Source of the DNA: Bacillota bacterium
GTDB taxonomy: Bacteria; Bacillota; Clostridia; Oscillospirales; Acutalibacteraceae
Direction of reading: 5' to 3'
DNA: 5,575 nucleotides
Assembly (NCBI GenBank): GCA_029007015.1
Contig: JAQXHB010000036.1
Span: 1 to 5,575 of the forward strand
Positions 1 through 4,847 of the stretch are shown in pieces. Each line of letters begins with the position of its first letter. Positions within the stretch are counted from its first letter, which is position 1. The notes under the pieces were generated by a model. That model ran no database searches. It was not told where the DNA came from and saw only the letters and a program-made list of their open reading frames with translations. The translations under genes were made by a program, and so were the position numbers.

Positions 1-405
1 CATCTTACTGCCGAAAGCGAGAAACATTACCGCCAGAGCAAAGGCGGCGGAGCAAAAGGCGTCGCGGCCGATGAATTTTATCGACAACTCCCTGACAGCA
101 ACGGTCAGGGCCGCGCCGAACATAGGCAGCCAGTAGGGCGCTGACGCCGGACAAAAGAGGGCAATGCTCAGCGCCGCGCTGACGCAATAGAGGTCGGCGG
201 CGCACATGTTTCGGCGGCGGACATAGCAAAAAATCAGTTTTACCAGCAGAGCGGCGACAACCGACGCCAGACACATCATTATAACGCGCGCACCGTAGTA
301 GTAGATGGCAACAAGTATGAGTGGCAGCATGGCAACAACGGTGTCAATGCAAAACATCATGGCCGACATACTGCGCTTTTTATTATCTGCAATGCTGCTG
401 TTCAA
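1..405 (-). CDS. RnfD/NqrB-like membrane protein, N-terminal part (runs off left edge)
   Basis: The first 135 residues of a membrane protein that continues beyond the window. It resembles the N-terminal half of RnfD/NqrB (the NQR2/RnfD/RnfE family), membrane subunits of ion-pumping ferredoxin:NAD or NADH:quinone oxidoreductases. Visible are hydrophobic segments at about residues 15-36, 40-60, 72-86 and 92-108, with the family-like layout of a short basic loop (YVRRR, 61-65), then a helix ending in a Pro-containing turn (CPASAPYW, 85-92), then GRDAF (113-117) where RnfD proteins usually have a G-x-N-x-F-N-P-A type motif. That motif is poorly conserved here, so this is a divergent paralogue or a stand-alone relative; the later flavin-attachment region is outside the window. 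The TTG at 405 is chosen because AAGGAG (416-421) lies 10 bases upstream; ATG codons at residues 13 and 16 are weaker alternatives. Family call moderately sure, function inferred. Confidence 0.62.
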   Translation of the reverse strand, partial: MNSSIADNKKRSMSAMMFCIDTVVAMLPLILVAIYYYGARVIMMCLASVVAALLVKLIFCYVRRRNMCAADLYCVSAALSIALFCPASAPYWLPMFGAALTVAVRELSIKFIGRDAFCSAAFALAVMFLAFGSKM

Positions 406-415
406 AAAACTTCAA

Positions 416-421
416 CTCCTT
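416..421 (-). promoter_or_regulatory. Ribosome binding site fixing the TTG start of the RnfD-like gene
   Basis: AAGGAG on the minus strand, 10 bases before the TTG at 405. No comparable site precedes the internal ATG codons, so it decides the start. Confidence 0.65.
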
Positions 422-482
422 GCCGCGGACACAGTGGGCGCCCATGCGGACTTTGGCATAATATGTAATGAGCGGACGGTAA

Positions 483-511
483 ATTATAACAGCCTTTTAT
501 TTCCGCTTGAA
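483..511 (-). promoter_or_regulatory. Promoter for the leftward RnfD-like gene
   Basis: Minus strand: a perfect TATAAT -10 box (483-488) with a 17-base spacer to TTCAAG (506-511), a weak -35 (3 of 6 consensus bases). It would give a leader of roughly 70 bases before the TTG start. The -35 lies on top of the -35 of the putative rightward promoter. Confidence 0.5.
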
Positions 512-536
512 TAGGTCGCAATTCTATTGTTATATA
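507..536 (+). promoter_or_regulatory. Putative promoter for the MecA-like gene
   Basis: TTGAAT (507-512), an 18-base spacer and TATATA (531-536), inside a very AT-rich stretch about 35 bases upstream of the TTG start at 572. Other AT-rich -10 registers are possible, so the exact position is uncertain. Confidence 0.4.
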
Positions 537-571
537 AATATATACAAAAGTTTTAAGTGAGGATTACCGCG

Positions 572-1141
572 TTGAATATGACATTTGAGACGCCGCGGCG
601 GCTGAGAATAGAACTGAACAAAGCCGACCTTGTGCAACTGGATATTACATACGACCAAATAGACTACCGCGACAGCCACACGCGAGAGGTGCTCTCCGAC
701 CTGCTTGGCCGCGTAGGTGCAAAGGACACCTTCGGCTCCCGAGCAGACCGCACACTTATCGAGGTCTATCCGACCGACGGCGGCGGCTGTGTTATCTACT
801 TCACCGCCCTGCAAATGGGCGAGGATGAACGGCCGCCGCGTATGCGCAAACTGATACTTGAGCCGACCGTTTTTCGCATCGGGACGGCGGGCGATGTGCT
901 GTCGGCACTGGCGGCGCTCAAAGCGGCCGGCGCGCGGCCGGTAAGGTGCGAGTTGTACCAAAGCGACGACGGATACCGGCTGGTATCGGCCTGTTCATCG
1001 GCCGACAAAACGAGCGAGCCGATTTTGTACGAATACGGTACGGTGGTCGGCCGCGGCAGCATATACAGCAGCGCGACCGCCGAGCACGGCAAACTGATTT
1101 CGGCCGACGCTCTCGGTGAAATCGGTCGGTTTTTAAACTGA
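572..1141 (+). CDS. mecA: MecA-family adaptor protein (ClpC adaptor)
   Basis: A 189-residue protein with the two-part layout of MecA, the adaptor that delivers substrates to the ClpC/ClpP protease in low-GC Gram-positives. The N-terminal part (about residues 10-80) contains the typical run of strand, helix and strand: a segment around DLVQLDITYDQIDYRD (19-34), a helix EVLSDLLGRVG (39-49) and a second strand region ending in VIYFTAL (74-80). A short linker (81-94) leads to the C-terminal ClpC-binding half, recognisable by a helix of repeated Ala/Leu (107-120), CELYQSDDGYRL (126-137), EYGTVV (154-159) and EHGKLI (171-176), close to the family's FG... and EHGK patterns. Length is near the usual 200-240. 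TTG at 572 is preferred because GTGAGGA (557-563) lies 8 bases upstream; ATG at 578 and GTG at 557 are alternatives. It stands alone and converges with rpe, overlapping it by 9 bases. Confidence 0.72.
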   Translation: MNMTFETPRRLRIELNKADLVQLDITYDQIDYRDSHTREVLSDLLGRVGAKDTFGSRADRTLIEVYPTDGGGCVIYFTALQMGEDERPPRMRKLILEPTVFRIGTAGDVLSALAALKAAGARPVRCELYQSDDGYRLVSACSSADKTSEPILYEYGTVVGRGSIYSSATAEHGKLISADALGEIGRFLN

Positions 1142-1786
1142 TGCGGCGGCGCGCAGTTGGGCCACGGCGGCCGTCATATCGGGCGCGTTGAACAACTGAC
1201 TGCCGGCCACCAAAATGTCGGCGCCGGCGCCGGCGGCCAACGGTGCCGTCTGCAGGTTGATACCGCCGTCGACCTGCAGTTCAACCGACAGACCGCGTCG
1301 GGTGATTTCGTCGCGCAGGGCGGCCAGTTTGTCGGTGGCAGAGGGTATGTACGACTGCCCGCCAAAGCCCGGCTCGACCGACATCACCAGCACCATATCC
1401 ACCTCGTCGAGCAGGTCAAATACCGCCTCGGCCGGAGTGGCCGGCTTGATGGAAACGGCCGCCTTGACGCCGTGAGCGTGTATGTCGCGCAGGGTGGCGC
1501 GCACATCGCACTCACTTTCAAAGTGAATGGTGATGCGCTCGGCATTTTTGGCAAAGCGGTCAATGTAATTTTGCGGGCGGGTAATCATCAGGTGCACATC
1601 AAGCGGCATGTCGGTGCGCTTGGCGATGGAGTCGATGACCGGAAAACCGATGGAGATGTTGGGCACAAATACGCCATCCATCACATCGATGTGCAGCATT
1701 TCGACTCCGGCGGCATCGAGCTGGTCGATTGCCTCCCCCAGGCGGGTGAAATCGGCTGTAAGTATTGACGGCGAGATTTTGACCAT
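1133..1786 (-). CDS. rpe: Ribulose-phosphate 3-epimerase
   Basis: A full-length cytosolic TIM-barrel enzyme (217 residues, normal for Rpe) that interconverts D-ribulose 5-phosphate and D-xylulose 5-phosphate in the pentose phosphate pathway. The signature motifs are all present in order: SPSIL at 5-9; HIDVMDG (32-38) and DVHLM (63-67), which supply the metal-binding His32, Asp34 and His65; VEPGFGGQ (137-144), the phosphate-side loop; and VDGGI (172-176) with the catalytic Asp173. The phosphate-binding GSQLF follows at 195-199. The ATG at 1786 is preceded by GGAGG 8 bases upstream (1795-1799) and by a good promoter. It appears monocistronic in this window. In many Bacillota rpe sits with rsgA and thiamine pyrophosphokinase genes; that context is absent here. 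Its 3' end overlaps the convergent MecA-like frame. Confidence 0.96.
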   Translation of the reverse strand: MVKISPSILTADFTRLGEAIDQLDAAGVEMLHIDVMDGVFVPNISIGFPVIDSIAKRTDMPLDVHLMITRPQNYIDRFAKNAERITIHFESECDVRATLRDIHAHGVKAAVSIKPATPAEAVFDLLDEVDMVLVMSVEPGFGGQSYIPSATDKLAALRDEITRRGLSVELQVDGGINLQTAPLAAGAGADILVAGSQLFNAPDMTAAVAQLRAAASV

Positions 1787-1824
1787 TTTCTATTCCTCCA
1801 AGTTGAATTGCAAAATATATAATT

Positions 1825-1853
1825 ATTGTATATAAAATCGGGCGAAAAGTCAA
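1825..1853 (-). promoter_or_regulatory. rpe promoter
   Basis: Minus strand: TTGACT (1848-1853, 5 of 6 consensus), a 17-base spacer, then TACAAT (1825-1830, 5 of 6). It gives an AT-rich leader of about 30 bases before the GGAGG site and ATG at 1786. Confidence 0.75.
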
Positions 1854-1990
1854 TGTTACGGCCGCAATTTTTGCCGCTTGGCATGGCAAAAGCGGGCGCG
1901 CGCACGAAACAGGCAACTGTTTTGCGGCGCATAAGACCGCCCGAGCGGCACATAATAGGCTGTGTAAGCAAAAAATGTGTAAAATTTTGC

Positions 1991-2018
1991 TTGACAAACT
2001 CGGCAAATCGGCTATAAT
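1991..2018 (+). promoter_or_regulatory. tRNA-Gln promoter
   Basis: TTGACA (1991-1996) and TATAAT (2013-2018), both perfect consensus hexamers, with a 16-base spacer. The expected transcription start lies a few bases ahead of the tRNA 5' end at 2032. This is a strong, constitutive-type promoter as usual for stable RNA. Confidence 0.85.
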
Positions 2019-2031
2019 AGTATAGTGTCGA

Positions 2032-2105
2032 TGAGGAATAGTGTAACGGTAGCACGACAGACTCTGACTCTGTTTGTTGGGGTTCGAATCCCTATTCCTC
2101 AGCCA
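2032..2105 (+). tRNA. tRNA-Gln (anticodon CTG), CCA encoded
   Basis: A complete cloverleaf can be drawn. The acceptor stem is TGAGGAA (2032-2038) with TTCCTCA (2095-2101), 7 perfect pairs. The D arm is GTGT/GCAC with an AACGGTA loop. The anticodon stem ACAGA/TCTGT encloses the loop CTCTGAC, giving anticodon CTG, which reads CAG (glutamine). The variable loop is short (TTGT), and the T arm TGGGG/CCCTA holds the standard TTCGAAT loop. The discriminator base is G2102 and CCA (2103-2105) is encoded. It is a single-tRNA transcription unit with its own promoter and terminator. The AT-rich accessory patch begins directly downstream. Confidence 0.95.
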
Positions 2106-2109
2106 AACG

Positions 2110-2146
2110 AAAAAGTCGCTTAAGTTCACTTAAGCGGCTTTTTTGT
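2110..2146 (+). terminator. Rho-independent terminator of tRNA-Gln
   Basis: Stem of 15 pairs (2110-2124 with 2129-2143, one G-T pair) around a TTCA loop, the 3' arm merging into a T-run (2139-2144). The core arm AAGTCGCTTAAG shares AAGTCGCTT with the repeat element just downstream. Confidence 0.88.
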
Positions 2147-2150
2147 TTGT

Positions 2151-2246
2151 ATTATTCATTATTCATTTCTTCAATATTCATTAAAGCGACTTTTTCAAAT
2201 GAATAATGAATATTGAAGTCGCTTGCGCTAATGAATAGTGAATAAT
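2151..2246. repeat. Nested inverted-repeat element of ATTCATTATTCATT type
   Basis: Two nested dyads. The outer arms, 2151-2167 and 2230-2246, are 17 bases each and match at 16 positions as inverted copies. The inner arms, CTTCAATATTCATT (2169-2182) and its exact reverse complement (2205-2218), are 14 bases. Between the right-hand arms is an 11-base G+C-rich bulge (TCGCTTGCGCT, 2219-2229). The central part holds AAGCGACTTTTTC (2184-2196), which can alternatively pair with GAAGTCGCTT (2215-2224). The layout is that of a small folding-prone intergenic repeat or MITE-like element. Its copy number and family cannot be judged from one copy; similar AATGAATAATGAAT-type strings are common intergenic repeats in gut clostridia (recollection, not a search). 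Confidence 0.7.
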
Positions 2247-2287
2247 TGAATATTTTTGCTATAACATAAATTAATGGGTGTGCTTAA

Positions 2288-2428
2288 ATGAAAGAAAGCA
2301 TATTGATAGATAAGTCCATTGCTTTTGCAGCAAGAATTGTAAAACTGCAGCGTCATTTAATAAAAAATTTGAAAATTTTTAACCCGTATCTTAATTGCCA
2401 CCACAAGCCAAAGCCCCAAGGACGATGA
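2288..2428 (+). pseudogene. Truncated four-helix-bundle (S23/IVS-type) protein remnant
   Basis: An open frame of 46 codons starts at ATG 2288 and stops at TGA 2426-2428. Its first 25 or so residues (MKESILIDKSIAFAARIVKLQ, then RHLIKN) match the start of the four-helix-bundle family found in 23S rRNA intervening sequences and as free-standing genes: initial MKE, a KS-x-x-FA-x-RIV-x-L helix, then a helix cap. Full members have roughly 115-125 residues; the conserved second helix (SKQ-x-LRSGTSIGAN type) is missing and the tail is low-complexity, ending inside the hairpin at 2410-2442. The upstream ribosome binding site is weak (GGGTG, 2276-2280). This is best read as a decayed 5' fragment. A genuine short peptide gene is the less likely alternative. 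It lies 42 bases after the inverted-repeat element and may have arrived with it. Confidence 0.58.
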
Positions 2429-2445
2429 GTTCTTGGGGCTTTACT
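2410..2445 (+). terminator. Hairpin terminator between the remnant and the unknown gene
   Basis: A perfect 11-base inverted repeat, AAAGCCCCAAG (2410-2420) and CTTGGGGCTTT (2432-2442), with an 11-base loop. The T-run after it is short (TTTA), so termination may be partial. It separates the broken four-helix gene from the next promoter. Confidence 0.65.
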
Positions 2446-2455
2446 TATTCAGTTA

Positions 2456-2484
2456 TTGCGGCTCTGCCGCTTTTGTGCTATAAT
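2456..2484 (+). promoter_or_regulatory. Promoter of the AT-rich unknown gene
   Basis: TTGCGG (2456-2461), 17-base spacer, perfect TATAAT (2479-2484). The start site would fall about 30 bases before the ATG at 2519, which rules out translation from the in-frame TTG at 2456. Confidence 0.6.
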
Positions 2485-2518
2485 AAAGAAAATCAATGTA
2501 TTTGAAAGGGAATTTATT

Positions 2519-2902
2519 ATGAAAATTCTTGAAATCGACTACGATTATTATTACTATCCTCAAAATATTTCTTGCATTGACGATTTTATTAAATACGCGA
2601 ATGAAAATTACAATTCGTTTATCAAATTAACGAGATTTGAAACTGAAAATTGTGCCTTTCCGTATTTTATTGGCGAAGAAACTAAAGAAGTATATGTTAA
2701 TATTGCCACTATGGATAAAATCGCAGAAGCGGAAGTAACAGTTCTTTGTCGTTTGGATTATGATATTCGTCTTGATCAGGTTGTAAAAAAGAAATGTGTT
2801 GACTGCATTCACTACGAAGAAGATTCTGAAGGCGATAATCTTAAAGGACACCGTGAAAAGATATCCCTTGATGGTGAATGTTACGGATATGAAAAGAAAT
2901 AA
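2519..2902 (+). CDS. Hypothetical cysteine-containing small protein, AT-rich
   Basis: A 127-residue acidic, soluble protein that I do not recognise as a named family. The N-terminal part is rich in Tyr and Asp (DYDYYYY at 7-13), without signal peptide or membrane segment. The C-terminal 35 residues hold a CVDC pair (93-96) followed by His98, acidic residues, His111 and Cys121 before a GYEKK end. This CxxC...H...C layout could bind a metal such as zinc, and similar C-terminal tails ending in LDGxC-x-GYEKK recur in clostridial hypothetical proteins (memory only). The ATG at 2519 has GAAAGGG 8 bases upstream (2504-2510). The gene stands alone between its own promoter and terminator. At 32.5% G+C over 2521-2880 it differs sharply from the surrounding genes, which suggests recent acquisition. 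Nothing supports a specific role. Confidence 0.8.
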   Translation: MKILEIDYDYYYYPQNISCIDDFIKYANENYNSFIKLTRFETENCAFPYFIGEETKEVYVNIATMDKIAEAEVTVLCRLDYDIRLDQVVKKKCVDCIHYEEDSEGDNLKGHREKISLDGECYGYEKK

Positions 2903-2962
2903 TAAAGGGAATCCACACTTTTCAGGTGCATTTTATTCGTGTCATTAAGTTCAAACATTCCA

Positions 2963-3000
2963 AACGGAAATCCGTCTCGTAAGAGAGCGGATTTTTCGTT
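2963..3000 (+). terminator. Terminator of the unknown AT-rich gene
   Basis: AAATCCG-TCTC (2968-2978) pairs with GAGA-CGGATTT (2983-2994) across a GTAA loop with one bulged G (2987), followed by TTTTTCGTTTTC. The lower stem can extend imperfectly through AACGG/CGTT. A good intrinsic terminator 65 bases after the stop codon. Confidence 0.78.
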
Positions 3001-3068
3001 TTCTATTCAATGTGCCCTTTGCGGCTGCACCGAAATACTACTGCAAAACGGCCGCTGAAATCAACACA

Positions 3069-3094
3069 AAACCGAAATGATGTTGTTCCGGTTT
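3069..3094. promoter_or_regulatory. Dyad over the -35 of the TetR operon (candidate operator)
   Basis: Inverted repeat AAACCGAAA (3069-3077), 8-base spacer, TTCCGGTTT (3086-3094); the arms agree at 8 of 9 positions. It overlaps the -35 hexamer of the operon that encodes a TetR-type regulator, so autoregulation through this site is a reasonable inference. Confidence 0.42.
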
Positions 3095-3114
3095 CCTTCG
3101 ATAACGGTTATAAT
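3086..3114 (+). promoter_or_regulatory. Promoter of the three-gene TetR operon
   Basis: Perfect TATAAT (3109-3114) with a 17-base spacer to TTCCGG (3086-3091), a poor -35. The leader before the ATG at 3179 is about 58 bases. A small dyad ATAAC-G-GTTAT (3101-3111) overlaps the -10. Confidence 0.6.
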
Positions 3115-3152
3115 GAGACTGTCGGGCGGGGCTCGCAAGGCGTCCGCGCGGC

Positions 3153-3164
3153 ATAATCGATTAT
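3153..3164. promoter_or_regulatory. Perfect 12-base palindrome in the operon leader (candidate operator)
   Basis: ATAATCGATTAT is fully self-complementary and sits between the promoter and the GGAGGG ribosome binding site (3166-3171). Its position would let a bound repressor block elongation or the site overlap a transcript structure. The link to the TetR protein is inference. Confidence 0.4.
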
Positions 3165-3178
3165 CGGAGGGCTAAATC

Positions 3179-3538
3179 ATGAACACTGACAAAATTTATG
3201 CAGAGGCCATCGCCAACCAATATGCGCCCAAAAACACCTCAAAGGTTGTCGCGCTGAAAAAACTGGACAGAAAGGCGAAAAGCCCCGCAAATATTTTCGC
3301 TTACACCTTCGGCATAGCCATGGCGCTGGTGCTGGGAACGGGCATGTGTCTGGCCATGCAGGTCATCGGCAGTGGGTCGGCCGCCTCGGTGGCACTCGGC
3401 ATAATTATCGGCAGCGTCGGCATTGTCGGCGTGTGCATCAACTACCCCATCTACAAGAAACTGTTTGAACACGGCAAGCGGAAATACGCATTTGAGATTA
3501 TCCAGTTGGCAAAAGAAATCAGCGAAACCGCAGAATAA
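3179..3538 (+). CDS. Small conserved two-helix membrane protein next to a TetR regulator
   Basis: A 119-residue protein with a basic, conserved-looking N-terminal region (KIYAEAIANQYAPKNTSKV at 5-23, then KKLDRKAK at 27-34), two hydrophobic segments (about 38-61 and 70-90) joined by a short Gly/Ser-rich turn, and a charged helical tail ending IIQLAKEISETAE (107-119). I recognise it as a family widespread in Bacillota whose members are often annotated as dihydropteridine reductase. That name cannot be right for this protein: it has no nucleotide-binding fold and consists mainly of two membrane helices, so no enzyme activity is assigned. The ATG has GGAGGG (3166-3171) 7 bases upstream. It is the first gene of an operon with a TetR regulator starting 21 bases downstream, a pairing I have seen elsewhere, which suggests the regulator controls it. 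True role unknown. Confidence 0.82.
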   Translation: MNTDKIYAEAIANQYAPKNTSKVVALKKLDRKAKSPANIFAYTFGIAMALVLGTGMCLAMQVIGSGSAASVALGIIIGSVGIVGVCINYPIYKKLFEHGKRKYAFEIIQLAKEISETAE

Positions 3539-3542
3539 AACG

Positions 3543-3550
3543 AAAGGAGA
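3543..3550 (+). promoter_or_regulatory. Ribosome binding site deciding the TTG start of the TetR gene
   Basis: AAAGGAGA, 9 bases upstream of TTG 3560. The first in-frame ATG codons (residues 14 and 15) lie inside the conserved first helix, so the TTG start is favoured. Confidence 0.75.
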
Positions 3551-3559
3551 CGGTACTCC

Positions 3560-4183
3560 TTGACCAGATCGGAGAGCAAATATTTTAACACCGCCCTCAT
3601 GATGGATGAGGCGCTGATAGCACTGCTTGAAGAAAAGGATTTTGAATACATCTCGGTCAAAGAAATCTGCGCGCGGGCGGGGGTCAACCGCTCCACCTTC
3701 TATCTGCACTACGAAACGGTTGCCGATTTGCTGAGCGAGGCCATGGAATACAACATCCGGCAGTTCCGAGAGCAGTTTTCGGTCACGGCCGAGCAATTTA
3801 TTCCGACCATCGACAGCGCGCCGCTCAGCGACCTGATGCTGGTAAATTCAGACAACCTGCACCTCTACCTGACCTTCATAAAAGAGCACAAATCGCTCTA
3901 CAACGCCGTATTCAAGAATCCGGCATGCATGCAGGTCGACCGGCAGTTTGAGCAGACAACCGAAAATGTGCTCGTGCCCATCATGTCGCGCTTTCATATT
4001 CCGCAGAAGGAGCAAAAATACCGGATTGGATTTTACATTCACGGTTGTATGGCCGTCATTCGGGAATGGATAAAGCAAAACTGCGATGACGCGGTCGAGG
4101 ACATCGCGCGCATCCTGATTGCGTGCATCTACCCCGCAGATGAACAACCGAATCATACGCTCGGGGAACAGAAGCATGGATGA
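3560..4183 (+). CDS. TetR/AcrR-family transcriptional regulator
   Basis: A 207-residue one-component regulator. The N-terminal DNA-binding domain is clear: helix 1 at about 9-24, then the helix-turn-helix ISVKEICARAGVNRSTFYLH (31-50) followed by YETVADLL (51-58), the typical F-Y-x-H-Y/F-x-x-K/V-x-x-L layout that ends the family's recognition helix. The C-terminal ligand/dimer domain (about 65-190) is all-helical and resembles the TetR_C group seen in clostridial regulators of the dihydroxyacetone-kinase DhaS type; the ligand cannot be predicted. The start codon is TTG with a strong AAAGGAGA site. It lies 21 bases after the small membrane protein gene, and its last 8 bases overlap the start of the next gene, so the three are probably co-transcribed. 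Dyads at 3069-3094, 3101-3111 and 3153-3164 are candidate binding sites. Confidence 0.88.
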   Translation: MTRSESKYFNTALMMDEALIALLEEKDFEYISVKEICARAGVNRSTFYLHYETVADLLSEAMEYNIRQFREQFSVTAEQFIPTIDSAPLSDLMLVNSDNLHLYLTFIKEHKSLYNAVFKNPACMQVDRQFEQTTENVLVPIMSRFHIPQKEQKYRIGFYIHGCMAVIREWIKQNCDDAVEDIARILIACIYPADEQPNHTLGEQKHG

Positions 4184-4847
4184 AAAAATAAAGCAATTTG
4201 CCAAAATGCACAGACAGAACTATTTGCTCACAACGGTCACTTTTTCTATGTTCTCCATTTTGACAGGGTTTATATTTACGGTATATAACGGTGTGCTTGG
4301 GGCGGTGTTCCGCTCGCTGTGGAGTGGCTCAATCTGCGTCTATTACCTGATGCTGACAGGTATTCGCGCCACTGTTGTTTATTCACAGTTCAGGGAGATG
4401 CTGCTACACCGCGAGCGTCGCGCCGCCCACCGGCGAAAGGTCTACATCGCCACGCACATGGCGCTGATACTGATGAACATATCGCTGATTGTCCCCGCCG
4501 CAGTAATGGTCGCGGGCGGACGCAGTTACACATACGGGCTGATACCGGCCATCGCAATGGCCGCTTACACTACCTACCGCATCACAATGAGCATAGTGCA
4601 CTTCAAGCGGTCAAGGCGCAGCAGCAACATACTTACAGCCGAACTAAGGACGCTCAACATGATAGATTCGCTCGTTGCGGTGCTGACACTGCAAAACGCG
4701 CTGATTATCGCAAACGGCGGCATGAACGGCAGTATGCAAACGCTGTCGGCGTGGACGAGCGCAGGCATACTATTTGTCATTGTGGTCATAACCGTTTGCT
4801 CGCTTTTGCTGATTCGGCCAAAGCCGCCTGCTCGACAGGCAAAATAA
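4176..4847 (+). CDS. Hypothetical six-helix integral membrane protein
   Basis: A 223-residue protein with six predicted membrane segments (about 17-44, 48-68, 90-113, 119-141, 161-181 and 190-213), a strongly basic loop between helices 2 and 3 (HRERRAAHRRK, 78-88) and another between 4 and 5 (FKRSRRSS, 143-150), and a short basic tail (RPKPPARQAK). By the positive-inside rule these loops, and the N-terminus rich in Lys, lie in the cytoplasm. I do not recognise a transporter motif or an enzyme signature; it belongs to the uncharacterised membrane proteins of Bacillota. The ATG at 4176 is preferred (GGGGAA at 4163-4168, 7 bases upstream) and lies inside the end of the TetR gene, overlapping by 8 bases and suggesting translational coupling. 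The context suggests a membrane target of the regulator, possibly efflux-related, but that is inference. Confidence 0.8.
   Translation: MDEKIKQFAKMHRQNYLLTTVTFSMFSILTGFIFTVYNGVLGAVFRSLWSGSICVYYLMLTGIRATVVYSQFREMLLHRERRAAHRRKVYIATHMALILMNISLIVPAAVMVAGGRSYTYGLIPAIAMAAYTTYRITMSIVHFKRSRRSSNILTAELRTLNMIDSLVAVLTLQNALIIANGGMNGSMQTLSAWTSAGILFVIVVITVCSLLLIRPKPPARQAK

Noticed and set aside
5..274. An 89-codon leftward frame at the left edge
   Set aside because: It is Arg/Cys-rich and in another register from the frame that shows RnfD-like hydrophobic segments and a ribosome binding site.
305..514. A 69-codon rightward frame opposite the start of the RnfD-like gene
   Set aside because: It has no ribosome site, reads through the promoter region, and is antisense to the better-supported gene.
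1157..1768. A 203-codon rightward frame opposite rpe
   Set aside because: It mirrors rpe codons on the other strand; rpe has complete motifs, promoter and ribosome site, and this frame has none.
1854..1990. A gene or structured RNA between the rpe and tRNA promoters
   Set aside because: Only short frames without ribosome sites and no convincing hairpin or motif; it looks like plain spacer.
2151..2250. Repeated ATTCATT units as a CRISPR array
   Set aside because: Units are about 7 bases, run in both orientations and have no regular spacers; they are arms of a dyad.
2456..2518. An N-terminal extension of the unknown AT-rich gene to TTG 2456
   Set aside because: The extension covers the -35 and -10 boxes, whereas ATG 2519 has a good ribosome site 8 bases upstream.
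2032..3000. Integrated element with tRNA as attachment site
   Set aside because: No second copy of the tRNA 3' end, integrase or excisionase was seen; only AT-rich sequence with small insertions.
3001..3068. A small gene between the unknown AT-rich gene and the TetR operon
   Set aside because: No start with ribosome site and frame of useful length; only spacer is visible.
3239..3796. A 185-codon leftward frame across the first two genes of the TetR operon
   Set aside because: It spans two real genes on the opposite strand and lacks a ribosome site.
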